From assembly GCF_900162615.1 (NCBI RefSeq), contig NZ_FUFN01000010.1, positions 1,184,149-1,248,148 of the forward strand: 64,000 nt of DNA, written 5' to 3'. Shown here piece by piece: positions 17,462-27,043 of the stretch; positions within the stretch are counted from its first letter, which is position 1; each line of letters starts with the position of its first letter. The DNA is from Virgibacillus proomii (GTDB taxonomy: Bacteria; Bacillota; Bacilli; Bacillales; Amphibacillaceae). The translations under genes and the position numbers were made by a program. The notes beneath the pieces were generated by a model. The model had not been told where the DNA came from. It saw nothing but the letters and a program-made list of their open reading frames with translations, and searched no databases.

Positions 17462-17648
17462 TTTATCCCGCATGTAAGGTGCCGTAAGACTCCCACTTCA
17501 AAATCTTGAGTTGATACAAAAGGTCTAAGTGGGAGAAAACGGCATCTAAATGCCCGATTCGTTTAAGGGCCTTTAGGTCATACCCTTGCTGTACTAACAT
17601 TCAGTAGGAGATGGAAGAAAACTCCTACTGAATGAAGTTTCACTTTAT
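17462..17648 (+). repeat. Two-hairpin dispersed repeat, copy 6 (well preserved)
   Basis: TTTATCCCGCATGTAAGGTG starts it; the first hairpin arms are GACTCCCACTTC and AAGTGGGAG within GGTGCCGT...ACGGCATC; then ATGCCCGATTCG; the second hairpin is CATTCAGTAGGAG / CTCCTACTGAATG; the end is AAGTTTCACTTTAT. Homology with copy 9 extends about 30 bases upstream (TATAAAATTTTAGGC) and about 60 bases downstream. Confidence 0.85.
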
Positions 17649-17657
17649 CGTATAAGA

Positions 17658-17706
17658 AAAACTACAGCTTTCGCTAAAGACTTGGCGACAAGCCAAGTTT
17701 TTCTAA
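17658..17706 (+). repeat. Hairpin module attached to the repeat
   Basis: AGCTTTCGCTAAAGACTTGG then CGACAAGCCAAGTTTTTCT: a CTTGGC/GCCAAG hairpin followed by T residues. The same module, inverted, adjoins copy 9 at 57907-57957; a fragment is at 62104-62119. Confidence 0.65.
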
Positions 17707-18348
17707 TAGTAAAAGAGGTGAAGTTGCTCAAGGCTTAATCAAGCGTCAAAACAACCAACTACTTCACATTCTTATGTAGTATATATACAAGACCTGGGAT
17801 CATGAAATAAAATGGAATCGATAAGGGGCAATGAATAATTTTTAAAATTGACGAGAACAAGTATATAACTTATGCGGTGGCGTTTAATTCATCAGACAAC
17901 TTTTACCTATAAGAAACAAGTGTCACCTAGCATGGGTAACTTTAATATATGCTATACGATTAGCCTTTGAAAAGACAGAAAAATCTTTAGGTTTATTTGT
18001 TGTATGTTATTTTTAGTCTAGCAGTGTTAGCCCTGCTAGACTATTTCTTTCTCTGAAAAAGGTATATATAACACGTGAGTGGAGGTAAAAAGGATTGTCA
18101 CAAAAATTTAAAATAACCTTTGTGAGATTAGTTTTTTCTTAATTTAAAATGAATGTAAAGTTACAGCTTTCTTTATTTATTATTAAATTATTTTTCAGTA
18201 TAGATTAAAATGTGTTAATATCAATTAATATCACTAGTTTCCCTTTATTTATGTATACAGTGATTGTTATAATATCAATTTTTAAAATGTACATAATAAT
18301 CTACAAGTACGTTTTGGTTTCATTTGCTTTTTGAAAGGTGAGATTTAA
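17707..18348. other. Long untranslated region ahead of mgtE
   Basis: Contains a strong terminator hairpin (18015-18042), a 15-codon frame at 18093-18140 with GGAGGT upstream, and an AT-rich promoter-like region near 18265 (TTGTTATAATATC). I looked for the Mg2+ M-box riboswitch usual before mgtE and did not see its core. Confidence 0.4.
18015..18052 (+). terminator. Terminator of an unidentified transcript upstream of mgtE
   Basis: AGTCTAGCAG / CTGCTAGACT perfect stem with 8-base loop then ATTTCTTTCT. No gene precedes it for about 370 bases, so it ends either a small RNA or an attenuated leader. Confidence 0.65.
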
Positions 18349-19707
18349 ATGACGCTTTCTATGACGAAAGATGAAGTAACACTTGCAATTATTCAATATT
18401 TAAAAGAAGGTAAGAAAAAGTCCTTTCAGGATATTATAAATGAGTTACAGCCATATGATATGGCTGAGCAATATAAACATTTACCAAGTAAACACCGAAA
18501 TAAGTTTCTTTTATACATGACCATTGAACAGCTAACAGAATTAATTGGAGAATTAGATAAGGACTACCAATTAGATATTTTACAAAAACTTGGCATTGAA
18601 AAATCAACCAAGGTTCTTGACTTAATGGAAAATGATGATTTAGCTGACCTTTTATCTGATTTAGATGCAGATAAAATGGAAGAATTAATATCTGAAATGA
18701 AACAAGAAGAATCTGAAATTGTTCAAAACTTAATGAACTATTCATCTGAAACCGCTGGAAGAATCATGAACAATCGGTATGTATGGATACCTAAGCATTT
18801 TTCAGTTAGAGAAGCAGTGGATAAGCTAAAACATTTCGCTGAATTGGCAGAATACCTCAATTATCTTTATGTTATTGATGATCAGAAGAAATTAGTGGGA
18901 GTTGTCTCTTACAAGGACTTACTATTAGGGGATTTACAAGATAAAATTGAAGATATTATGTACAGCAGAGTAATCAAAGTAAATGTACATACAGATCAAG
19001 AAGAAGTGGCTAAATTAATTAGCCGTTATGATTTTATATCCATTCCTGTTGTTGAAGAAGGGGATATTCTAGTTGGTGTCATTACAGTTGACGATATTAT
19101 TGATGTCTTCATTCAAGAAGCGGATGAAGATATTGGAAAATTATCTGCTTCTGGGAAGGCAATTGATTTTAATACAAAACCTTTGACCGCTACATTACGA
19201 CGCTTGCCTTGGCTTATTTTATTATTATTTATTGGTCTTGTTTCAGGAAGTATTATAGATGGATTCTCTGCAACCTTGGAACAAGTTGTTTCTTTAGCTT
19301 TTTTTATGCCCATGATTGCGGGAATGACTGGTAATACAGGAACTCAATCTCTTGCTGTTGTTGTTAGGGGACTAGTGTCTCAGGACTTGAATTTTAAACA
19401 AGTAATAAAACTCATACTTCGTGAATTTTGGGTAGGCATTATTATTGGTGTTATTTGTGGTATATTGATTTCTATTATCGCACTGGTCTGGCAAGGCAGT
19501 CTTACACTAGGAATAGTGGTAGGAAGTTCTTTAATGTTAACTTTAATAATTGGTACTTTATCAGGGACAATTATTCCTTTAATTTTATATAAATTTAATT
19601 TTGATCCCGCTATTGCCTCCGGCCCTTTGATTACAACAATTAATGATATTTTGTCTCTCCTTATTTACTTTGGAATTGCAACTTTGTTTTTATCAGAATT
19701 AATGTAG
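18349..19707 (+). CDS. mgtE: MgtE-family magnesium transporter
   Basis: A 452-residue Mg2+ channel. The N-terminal helical domain (residues about 20-130) is followed by two CBS domains (about 140-260; VIDDQKKLVGVVSYKDLLLGD and VVEEGDILVGVITVDDIID) and five membrane helices from about 285 (LPWLILLLFIGLVSGSIID; MPMIAGMTGNTGTQSLAVVVRGL, the pore signature). Cytoplasmic Mg2+ closes the channel through the N and CBS domains. AAAGGTGAGATTTAA precedes ATG. The 600-base upstream region with a terminator may control it. Monocistronic. Confidence 0.93.
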   Translation: MTLSMTKDEVTLAIIQYLKEGKKKSFQDIINELQPYDMAEQYKHLPSKHRNKFLLYMTIEQLTELIGELDKDYQLDILQKLGIEKSTKVLDLMENDDLADLLSDLDADKMEELISEMKQEESEIVQNLMNYSSETAGRIMNNRYVWIPKHFSVREAVDKLKHFAELAEYLNYLYVIDDQKKLVGVVSYKDLLLGDLQDKIEDIMYSRVIKVNVHTDQEEVAKLISRYDFISIPVVEEGDILVGVITVDDIIDVFIQEADEDIGKLSASGKAIDFNTKPLTATLRRLPWLILLLFIGLVSGSIIDGFSATLEQVVSLAFFMPMIAGMTGNTGTQSLAVVVRGLVSQDLNFKQVIKLILREFWVGIIIGVICGILISIIALVWQGSLTLGIVVGSSLMLTLIIGTLSGTIIPLILYKFNFDPAIASGPLITTINDILSLLIYFGIATLFLSELM

Positions 19708-19841
19708 CTAAGAAACCTAATCCTTACTTTATAAGAATTTATTCGAGAATTCCCGGTTAGTTATGTTTATATAGCTACTTTACGGAAGCCAGCTATATAA
19801 ATTAGCGAATAGTAGTTAAAACAAATAATCTTTCCATATAG

Positions 19842-19873
19842 AAAAAGAGAAGAAATAAATCTTCTCTTTTTTG
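19842..19873. terminator. Bidirectional terminator (mgtE and tRNA-Ser)
   Basis: AAAAAGAGAAG / CTTCTCTTTTT with an AAATAAAT loop; A-rich on one side and T-rich on the other. Confidence 0.75.
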
Positions 19874-19958
19874 TGGTGATGTTGTTTAAACATATAACAT
19901 TATAGACTTCTACTATCAAGATTTTATATCAGTGAACAATAAATCAGTAAACCTCAAA

Positions 19959-20048
19959 CGGAGAAGGTGGGATTCGAACCCACGCGGCGCTTGCACGCCC
20001 TAACGCATTTCGAGTGCGTCCCCTTCAGCCGGGCTTGGGTACTTCTCC
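19959..20048 (-). tRNA. tRNA-Ser(CGA)
   Basis: On the minus strand: acceptor GGAGAAG...CTTCTCC plus discriminator G, D arm, anticodon loop CTCGAAA (anticodon CGA, reading UCG), a long variable arm typical of serine tRNA (GGGCGTGCAAGCGCC), and T arm GTGGGTTCGAATCCCAC. Length 90 without encoded CCA. Confidence 0.95.
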
Positions 20049-20390
20049 CTATATAATAATTAACTCACAGTAAAATATTTTAAAGGAAATAACACTGTTT
20101 GACAAGTCATTTAACTTAAAATTAAACAACTGAATTTCCTAATTCCTTCTTTTTTAAAATAAACAACACGGATCATTTGTTTTACTTCAGATAACAGTTC
20201 TTCAAACTTTTATTTCAAATAATTAGGTTAGCGCTGTGATTTACAATGTAAAATAAATAAATATGTTTTTCCGACGCTTTTCATTTCCCAAATTTCAAAG
20301 TTGTTTTTACATTAAGAAGGCAGAGACCTTGACCGAATTTAGAGAATAGAATAAAGTAATATACATAAAAAAATGATTGAGGTATCGAAA

Positions 20391-21290
20391 ATGAATCAGT
20401 ACATGAAAGAAAACATACAACAGTTTCAAACAGAAAATGAGAATAAAGCACGTTTCTTAATAAAGTGTCCAGATCAACCAGGCATCGTTGCTGCAGTGTC
20501 TGATTTTTTATTTAAGCATGAAGCGAATATTATCGCTTCTGATCAGTATACAATTGATCCTGATGGTGGGCAGTTTTTTATGCGGATTGAATTTGCATGT
20601 CCAAATTTAAAGGAAAAGTCAGAAATGCTGGAACAAGAATTTCAACCAATAGCGGAAACATTTTCTATGGATTGGCAATTATTGTATGTCAGTCAGCTCA
20701 AAAATATTGCTATCTTCGTATCAAAAGAACCGCACTGTCTTTTAGAGTTATTATGGGAATATCAAAGTGGTGATTTAATGGCTAATATCGCTCTAGTCAT
20801 TAGTAATCATGAAACGTCAAGAGAAACAGTGGAGGCATTGGGTATTCCGTTCTATTACATTCCTGCTAATAAAGATATTCGCCAACAAGTGGAAGAAAAA
20901 CAAATACAATTATTAGAAGCGAATCATGTAGATTTAATCGTATTAGCTCGCTATATGCAAATTCTTACTAGTCATTTCGTTGAAAAATATGAAAATAGAA
21001 TTATTAATATTCATCACTCATTTTTACCTGCTTTTATAGGAGCAAAACCGTACGAACGCGCTTATCAGCGTGGGGTGAAAATGATTGGTGCAACGTCACA
21101 TTATGTAACCAATGATTTAGATGAAGGTCCAATAATTGAACAGGATATTGAAAGAGTCACTCATAGGGACAGTAGTGACGATATGAAAAAAATTGGACAA
21201 TCCATTGAGCGTACGGTACTTTCGAGAGCAGTAAAATGGCATTTACAGGATCGAATCATCGTTCATGGAAATAAAACAATTGTGTTTTAG
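20391..21290 (+). CDS. purU: Formyltetrahydrofolate deformylase
   Basis: A 299-residue enzyme that hydrolyses 10-formyl-THF to formate and THF, balancing the one-carbon pool. An N-terminal ACT domain (RFLIKCPDQPGIVAAVSDFLF) is followed by the formyltransferase-like domain with ARYMQILTSHFV, NIHHSFLPAFIGAKPYERAYQRGVKMIGATSHYV and DLDEGPIIEQD, which hold the catalytic Asn-His-Asp residues. An earlier ATG at 20373 exists, but GAGGT at 20379-20384 fits ATG 20391. Two hairpins follow. Monocistronic. Confidence 0.92.
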   Translation: MNQYMKENIQQFQTENENKARFLIKCPDQPGIVAAVSDFLFKHEANIIASDQYTIDPDGGQFFMRIEFACPNLKEKSEMLEQEFQPIAETFSMDWQLLYVSQLKNIAIFVSKEPHCLLELLWEYQSGDLMANIALVISNHETSRETVEALGIPFYYIPANKDIRQQVEEKQIQLLEANHVDLIVLARYMQILTSHFVEKYENRIINIHHSFLPAFIGAKPYERAYQRGVKMIGATSHYVTNDLDEGPIIEQDIERVTHRDSSDDMKKIGQSIERTVLSRAVKWHLQDRIIVHGNKTIVF

Positions 21291-21352
21291 TAAATTGAAT
21301 CATCGGTTCTTTCGTCTTTAAGTTCGGTTTTTTCACAAACGAAGAACATTTT

Positions 21353-21385
21353 AATAGCCTACTTTTAAATGGTAGGCTATTTTGA
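21353..21385. terminator. Bidirectional terminator
   Basis: AATAGCCTAC / GTAGGCTATT followed by TTGATTATTTTA; shared by purU and the convergent pseudogene. A second hairpin (GTTCTTTCGT / ACGAAGAAC) lies just before it. Confidence 0.75.
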
Positions 21386-21390
21386 TTATT

Positions 21391-22068
21391 TTAGTTTTGC
21401 ATGACAAAGTTTCCATGCAGATTTTGCTTAGCAGCTCCACGCGGCATAAGTGTTCCTGGAATCATTCCTTTATCTCCAGCTTTTAATGTTTTCGGGGTAT
21501 GTTTTCCAAAGTCAACAAGAAAAACATGATATGCTTCATTTTTCTTACTTATCCTCACTTTAGACCATTCCTTTCCTTTATATGTATTTGCTTCCCAAGC
21601 ATAAACTTTTTTACCGTTTGTTTGCATTACATAACCGTTCCAAGTCACTTTTTTACCAAATAAGTGTTTATCCTATGTTTTATCTTTCTCACTGCTGCTG
21701 AGCTTTTTGTACGCTTTTGTAAAGCTAGCAAAATCTTTCAGTGAGTTGATTGTTTTTTGCTGTTGTTTAGATAACTTCTCACGAGAGGAGTTTTTGTAGT
21801 TTCTTTTCTTATCATCATCTTCGTCATCATTTGTTTTATCGTCAAGATTATTTTGTACAGCTATTTTTCCTTAATTTGCAGATTGTTCTTTCATTTCTTT
21901 TGGAGTAGTTATAACAGCAATGATAAACAAAACGAAAGAAACAATCGTGATGAACCCGCCAGTACTTTTTCTTTTTGATCATACCTATTATCAACAAAAT
22001 GATACCAACTAGAATACCAAGCGTTCCAATTGTACCCAATAATGTACTTAGAACTACCATACATATTC
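21391..22068 (-). pseudogene. Membrane-anchored protein, broken by a frameshift and two stops
   Basis: On the minus strand, MVVLSTLLGTIGTLGILVGIILLIIGMIKKK starts after a GGAGGAAT site. A one-base shift near 21960 leads into a second hydrophobic stretch (FITIVSFVLFIIAVITTP), then a charged linker (DDKTNDEDDDKKRNYKNSSREKL), a helix, and a C-terminal beta-rich domain (VTWNGYVMQTNGKKVYAWEANTYKG) to 21391. TAA near 21871 and TAG near 21673 interrupt the frame. The original protein of about 220 residues had two membrane helices and an OB-like extracytoplasmic domain. Function unknown. Confidence 0.6.
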
Positions 22069-22279
22069 CTCCATCCAAGTAATGGGATTACAAAGAAGAA
22101 TCGATTTATATGTTTTTTTACCACTAAAAGTAAGAAATTTTAGTAAAAAAGTTGGGGGGAGCTAGGTCTGCAATTACAAAAAAATGATTAAATTAGTAAA
22201 GTCCATAAGCTTATTTATCATAATCATAGATGAGTAAAGTAAGAGATTAACTAATAAGAATCCTTTATTTTTTTAGTAG

Positions 22280-22440
22280 TTTATCCCGCATGTAAGGTGC
22301 CGTAAGACTCCCACTTCAAGAGCCTTGAGTTGATACAAAAGGTCTAAGTGGGAGAAAACGGCACCTAAATGCCCGATTGGTTCAACTAACATTCAGTAGG
22401 AGATGGAAGAAAACTCCTACTGAATGAAGGTTCATTTTAT
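22280..22440 (+). repeat. Two-hairpin dispersed repeat, copy 7
   Basis: TTTATCCCGCATGTAAGGTG start, GACTCCCACTTC / TAAGTGGGAG arms inside GGTGCCGT...ACGGCACC, CATTCAGTAGGAG / CTCCTACTGAATG hairpin, end GGTTCATTTTAT. Nearly identical to copy 6 except for a 27-base deletion in the middle. Confidence 0.85.
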
Positions 22441-22543
22441 AAGATGGTGACAATCTACCAGTAAAAGTTGCCAAAAATAGGTTTTGTTTGCCTATATATG
22501 CGATATGATAAAATAGATATGTATAAACGTTAGGAGGTTAATG

Positions 22544-23158
22544 ATGTTTAAAAAAATTGCAAGTGATGCTTTAGGCCTAAGTGATATCGGAAAGATTATC
22601 TCCCCGGAAGATTTTGACAAGACAGAGTCGGATGATTATGTACTTCACGAAGAAGGTGAAAAAATCCACTTTTTAATTAAATCGAAATCGGATGAATACT
22701 GTTTTACTAACCGTGCCCTAATCCATCTTGATGGTGAAAAAGCGACAAGTAGTAAGCGTAATATATACCGTTATGATTATTACTTATATCCGATAAAAAA
22801 TGTATCGGTAGAAACAGCTGGAACTGTCGATTTAGATTTAGAAATAAAGTTTACGATTGGTAAACAACCTATCTCTGTCGATATCAGCAAGAAGGAAGGA
22901 GAAGCGATTGCAGATTTATATAAATCATTAGTAGCTATTTCGCATATTCAAGACGAAGACAAGCGAATGGCCGAATTTGCAAAAGATAGTTTACAAGTAT
23001 CACAATCTTTGTTTAAGGATAATCGCTTTCAAGAAGGAAATATATCAAAAGAATTTGAGCAAGCAACAAAGTTTGCATACGATTGGTATAAAACGACATA
23101 TGAAGAAAATACACAAAAAGATTTTGGGGAAGTTTTTGATAAATATATTCAAAATTAA
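22544..23158 (+). CDS. yvbH: PH-domain protein YvbH
   Basis: A 204-residue cytoplasmic protein. The N-terminal two thirds form a bacterial PH domain (YVLHEEGEKIHFLIKSKSDEYCFTNRALIHLDGE, then beta strands to about residue 115) and the rest is a helical oligomerisation region (ISKEFEQATKFAYDWYKTTYEEN). Length equals B. subtilis YvbH. Function is not established; bacterial PH domains of this type form rings. ATG 22544 is preferred over 22541 for spacing to TAGGAGG. Monocistronic with a terminator about 105 bases downstream. Confidence 0.8.
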   Translation: MFKKIASDALGLSDIGKIISPEDFDKTESDDYVLHEEGEKIHFLIKSKSDEYCFTNRALIHLDGEKATSSKRNIYRYDYYLYPIKNVSVETAGTVDLDLEIKFTIGKQPISVDISKKEGEAIADLYKSLVAISHIQDEDKRMAEFAKDSLQVSQSLFKDNRFQEGNISKEFEQATKFAYDWYKTTYEENTQKDFGEVFDKYIQN

Positions 23159-23263
23159 CGGTAGCTTAAGTTTGGCGTGGATAAGTTATTAGGAGATAGT
23201 GAAGAAGAGTAAACTATTCTCAAGCTTCTTTTGTTGATCAATGACTATAAGGAAAATAAACAT

Positions 23264-23311
23264 AAGCGTAGTTACCGTCTGTAAAACAGCTGGAAACTAC
23301 GCTTCATTTTT
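23264..23311 (+). terminator. Terminator downstream of yvbH
   Basis: AAGCGTAGTT / AACTACGCTT stem followed by CATTTTTAT. Confidence 0.65.
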
Positions 23312-24373
23312 ATAAGAGGAAAATGCGCGAGGAGAATGTTATTGGAGTGATTCTATTCCTGAATCTATAGAATGTATTAATATATTCGTTGACTTTTTAT
23401 TTTCCACTGACATCAAGTACTTTACCAAGTTTCTTATCAGTTCGTCCGCTGTAACCATCGCTTCTAACTTTTGTTCTACACCGAAAAAGCAAAATCTACG
23501 ACTTTATATGGATGATGCAAAGTTTTAGTAATAAATTTGCTTAAGAAATGGGTTATAAGTCGTATTTTTTCGTTCTATGCCGACTATTTGAAAATTGTCG
23601 TTATAGCATATCATTTTCCTATAGAAGCGATGAAATCAACCTCTTTAATTCCTGCATGATGACGGTTACATTTATATTTTCTTTATTTTAAAATTATTAT
23701 ATCTAACAACTCTTAGCCGGTAATTATGACTTAGATAATATGGACACTAATTTAAAAATGATAGTTACTTCTAGCATGTACCCCACTGGATAAAATTTAA
23801 TATTTCAATAATCATGGATAATATAAACGGTCACACTCAAGTTAAAGCTTGGCTGTTTTTTCTTTTTTAAATAATAATTAGTGGATTAGAATTAGAAACA
23901 GTTATTGTTTCTCCAAACTTGGTAGAGTTCATTGCCCCTATAGTATAGTTTGAAAAATACTAGTTTATGAATGAACCCAAGGATTACACTCTTTGAAAAA
24001 AAGAAAAACATAGAATGCAAGAGTACGACAAAATACTACAAGTGCAAACTATAAATCCGAGTTTGAAAGTGTTTCAACGACCAAAATACAAGGGTATCAT
24101 CATATATGAAATCCTAAGATTATCCGGAGATAAGGCAGTTACTTGCTAAGGAATGCTAAGATTTAACCCTAATCTAAAGAACGGGTTACAAAACGGAAAA
24201 AACATCCAAGCAAAAACAGGAAAATGATACATGGAAAATGGATGAATTTAATACTATGATTTATATAAAGGATAAAATGCTCTTTAATAAGATAAGTAAC
24301 CGTTCTAGTGATTGAACGATTAGAAAGGCAACATTGCTGCTATTTTTAAATGATAAAGGATAGTTTCACTAAA
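23312..24373. other. Decayed intergenic stretch
   Basis: No intact gene. Minus-strand fragments near 23360-23480 read plausibly as protein (LEAMVTADELIRNLVKYLMS) but lack a start and are interrupted. Nothing else recognisable. Confidence 0.4.
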
Positions 24374-24411
24374 AACCATTTGTGACATTATTTGAAATGT
24401 CACAAATGGTT
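24374..24411. terminator. Perfect long hairpin terminator
   Basis: AACCATTTGTGACAT / ATGTCACAAATGGTT with an 8-base loop, directly downstream of the minus-strand DUF1259 gene. Confidence 0.75.
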
Positions 24412-24415
24412 AGTC

Positions 24416-24802
24416 TTATAATATTCCTACTTCTTTAGCAGCTTCAAAACTGTTCCTAGCAAAAACAAAAGGATTACCAACATTCTCCCAGTGCATATAC
24501 ATTAAGCGTGGTTCTTCAAAAAGCCAATGGTTATGAACTGCTGTTACCGTAATCCTTCTTTTTCGTAATGCAGAAATAAAAGGATTAATTTCTTTTTGGA
24601 GGATGACGGTCTCACCTAAGTTTAGTGTCCTTCCATTTCTGTTGTTTTCAAAAGAAAGCGCGAAGGGAAGGGCTAAAGGGGAACGAGTACGACGACCTAA
24701 AATGGAAGCATTAATTCTTCTTAGGCGCTGAACTACACAAACAGGAGCGGCAGTAATAACCTCTCCGCCGATAATATTTGCTAATCGTTGACAGGTTGAC
24801 AA
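24416..24802 (-). CDS. DUF1259 (LppY/LpqO-like) protein
   Basis: A 128-residue protein with the DUF1259 core: LGETVILQKEINPFISALRKRRITVTAVHNHWLFEEPRLMYMHW, including the conserved HNH and PR-x-MYMHW segments. Members are often secreted and about twice as long; this Bacillaceae form is a single-domain cytoplasmic version with no signal peptide. TTG start at 24802 with AAAGGAGG 8 bases upstream. Function unknown. Strong terminator immediately downstream. Confidence 0.75.
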   Translation of the reverse strand: MSTCQRLANIIGGEVITAAPVCVVQRLRRINASILGRRTRSPLALPFALSFENNRNGRTLNLGETVILQKEINPFISALRKRRITVTAVHNHWLFEEPRLMYMHWENVGNPFVFARNSFEAAKEVGIL

Positions 24803-25019
24803 ATTGTTAACCTCCTTTCTATGAATCTTCTATAAGATATGAAAAAGAATGAGAGCCTGTCTAGGTAGCTATATTAAATTTTTTATAATTGAATTCAGAA
24901 CCTAAGATTGTCCGAAGTTGAGGTTGATTAAATTGTTTTTAGGTGATGCAAAAATGGATGCAAATTTAAGCCAATACTTTCCTTTACATAAAGACCCTTT
25001 GCGGTTTTTTTGCTTGGCT

Positions 25020-25372
25020 TTTTTGGTTAACAGAAAGAAGCTGCTGTAAGAGAGAAAAAGCTTTACCAAACAATTGATGACCAAATGGAACGTTAAAGAA
25101 GTTCAGCGAAAAATAGGACATTATAATTGCTAGGTTTCTCGGTAAAGGTATCGTTCAAATGCAGAACATCACCTATATAATCATGGGAGAACAACTCCAG
25201 GTAACTTAGTCTCACTAATACAAAGCCCGGTCAGTTGCTGCACAATTACGGACTAGCCGTTGATTATTTTTTGATAAGCGATGATGGCAACAAACCATTA
25301 AATAATAAGTGGCACAGGGTTGTTGCTACTATTAGTGATTTCTTGAATGAGTCTCTGGACTTTTTTTCATAA
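25020..25372 (+). pseudogene. Remnant of an M15 D,D-carboxypeptidase / L-Ala-D-Glu endopeptidase
   Basis: Pieces in different frames match the CwlK/VanY-type peptidase order: YRSNAEHHLYNHGRTTPGNL (near 25145-25205), then LLHNYGLAVDYFLISDDGNK (near 25231-25290) and NNKWHRVVATISDFLNESLD (near 25300-25360). The zinc-ligand blocks HxxGxAxD and SxxHxxGLAVD are recognisable but frameshifted. Such enzymes are peptidoglycan hydrolases of phage or spore origin. The gene is dead. Confidence 0.6.
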
Positions 25373-25442
25373 AAAGTTACTAATACTATTATGTTTTTAT
25401 ACTATATACTGAAAGTATCCAAAATAAAGGTGTGAAAGAATT

Positions 25443-25952
25443 ATGAAACAATACTCAAATGCTGAAGAACTAATTAAATCTATCAATGAGTCTTATAAGA
25501 AATTTATTGAAGAATTTAAGATGATACCTGAAGAGCTGAGAGATAAGCATATTAATGAAGTGGATAAATCACCATCTGAAATGCTTGCTTATCAATTGGG
25601 GTGGATTAACTTGTTGCTATCGTGGGAAAAAGACGAACAATGTGGACTTGACGTAAAAACGCCTACTCCAGCTTACAAATGGAATAACTTAGGAGGGCTT
25701 TATCAATCATTTTATGAGCAATATGGTTTTTTAACCTTAAGACAGCAGGAGGAAGAGTTGACAAAGTTAATCTGTAAGTTAATCGAATGGATAAATCATC
25801 TTTCTGAAACAGAATTATTTCAACCAGAACAGAGAAAATGGGCCACAACAAAAGCAATGTGGCCTGTTTGGAAGTGGGTGCATATCAATACAGTTGCTCC
25901 ATTTACGAATTTTAGAACTAAAATTCGTAAATGGAAAAAAATAGTTTTATAA
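25443..25952 (+). CDS. ClbS/DfsB-family four-helix protein
   Basis: A 169-residue protein of the DUF1706/ClbS-DfsB family: KQYSNAEELIKSINESYKKFIEEF, PSEMLAYQLGWINLLLSWEKDE, and the WKWVHINTVAPFTNFRTKIRKWKK end are typical. DfsB-fold proteins relate to DinB; one member (ClbS) protects against colibactin, but for most no activity is known. AGGTGTGAAAGAATT lies before the ATG. Monocistronic, with a perfect terminator following. Confidence 0.85.
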   Translation: MKQYSNAEELIKSINESYKKFIEEFKMIPEELRDKHINEVDKSPSEMLAYQLGWINLLLSWEKDEQCGLDVKTPTPAYKWNNLGGLYQSFYEQYGFLTLRQQEEELTKLICKLIEWINHLSETELFQPEQRKWATTKAMWPVWKWVHINTVAPFTNFRTKIRKWKKIVL

Positions 25953-25983
25953 AAATAAGTATCCATAAATTTAGACGAAAGCC

Positions 25984-26030
25984 AAATAGAGTCTATTTCT
26001 TTTAATTGATAAGAAATAGACTCTATTTGA
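25984..26030. terminator. Bidirectional terminator
   Basis: AAATAGAGTCTATTTCTT / AAGAAATAGACTCTATTT, a perfect 18-bp stem. Confidence 0.8.
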
Positions 26031-26576
26031 ATTTCCTAGTGTCCATACTTTTTATATTATAAAAATTCCTAAAATAGTTGTGTATCCATAACATTTTTTC
26101 TATTTATATAATCACTTAACAAAAGCCTTCTTGAAAAAGTATTTGATGTAAAGACTAATAAAAAAGCCCACTACCGAATTTTTTCGTTAAATATTCCATT
26201 ATTTCTTTTGCGTTTTTTTCTGATTACAGGATTAAATAGTCTGTTTTACTTCTCTGTTCACAGGTAAACAAGTAGGAAGAAAACATTTCATCTGCTGGCA
26301 GTTTAACTATCTGTATATTTATTCTACATTTGTTTTCTTTAGTTCTTTAAGTTCATCTATCGCTATGGTTAACATTCTTTCGATTATTTCAGTATATACT
26401 TCTTAAATGGTGCAGATTCAAATTGTTTCTGGCCTCGTTCTTAAATTAGTAATGGCCATCGATATAAATAAAGAGTAGCAATATATTTTTTTGTTTGCTC
26501 GGAAAAAATAGAGGAATTAAAAAATACCGCCCTTGAATTAATCAAAAGCGGTGTTATATTAATGTTTTGTATGATG
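26031..26576. other. Decayed stretch left of the prophage remnant
   Basis: No intact gene. A minus-strand fragment near 26320-26404 (EVYTEIIERMLTIAIDELKELKK) resembles a helical protein end without start or context. Confidence 0.35.
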
Positions 26577-26580
26577 CTAG

Positions 26581-26618
26581 TGAGAGGATTCGAACCTCCG
26601 ACCCCTTCATTACGAGTG
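26581..26618 (+). repeat. Left attachment site (tRNA-Thr 3' fragment)
   Basis: Identical over 38 bp to 33457-33494, running from the T-arm side to the anticodon loop. The 5' half of the tRNA is absent, and the acceptor end reads GATGCTAG instead of TGCTGG. Confidence 0.8.
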
Positions 26619-26795
26619 CACTACATTGAAAATACTATAACGGTTTCGTGAATGAAAAGGTTGATGTATCAGCTTTTCTTTAAGTTGATGCTTTTTCCTA
26701 TATGCTTTATTTGATACATTTTTATATTTTTATTTTGAGTTTCGCCCCAATTCACCCCAAACAAAAACACCATATTCATGGTGATTAAACGTTCT

Positions 26796-26880
26796 TTTTA
26801 CCATATTTTTGTTCTAAGATATTAGCAGCGTTTTGATCTGCTTCCTTTATATCCGGAAAGGGGTTGACGATATTCGAATA
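26796..26880 (-). pseudogene. Unrecognised minus-strand C-terminal fragment near attL
   Basis: Minus-strand codons read NIVNPFPDIKEADQNAANIL..KYGKKNV then stop. The position next to the attachment site is where an integrase would lie, but I cannot match the residues to a tyrosine recombinase C-terminus. Confidence 0.3.
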
Positions 26881-26888
26881 GGTTTATA

Positions 26889-26987
26889 AGCAACGAAAAG
26901 AATATTGCGTACTTATCAGAACGAGTAACCAGGGTAGAAGAAAGTAGCAAGCAGGCTCATAAAAGAATCGACAATATAGAGAATTAA
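26889..26987 (+). pseudogene. XhlA-like hemolysin fragment
   Basis: SNEKNIAYLSERVTRVEESSKQAHKRIDNIEN then stop: the helical repeat pattern of small phage XhlA-type proteins just upstream of holins. The N-terminus is missing. A hairpin with T-run (26986-27023) follows. Confidence 0.5.
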
Positions 26988-27043
26988 ACGGCTAGTCCAA
27001 TCGGGCAAGCTGTTTTTTAAATATTTTATATCAAGGAGGAATT

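Noticed and set aside
17707..18348. M-box riboswitch ahead of mgtE
   Set aside because: The conserved core segments of the M-box were looked for and not seen, so no riboswitch is claimed.
26577..26640. Second tRNA-Thr gene
   Set aside because: Only the 3' half to the anticodon loop is present; the 5' half is missing, so it is an attachment-site remnant.
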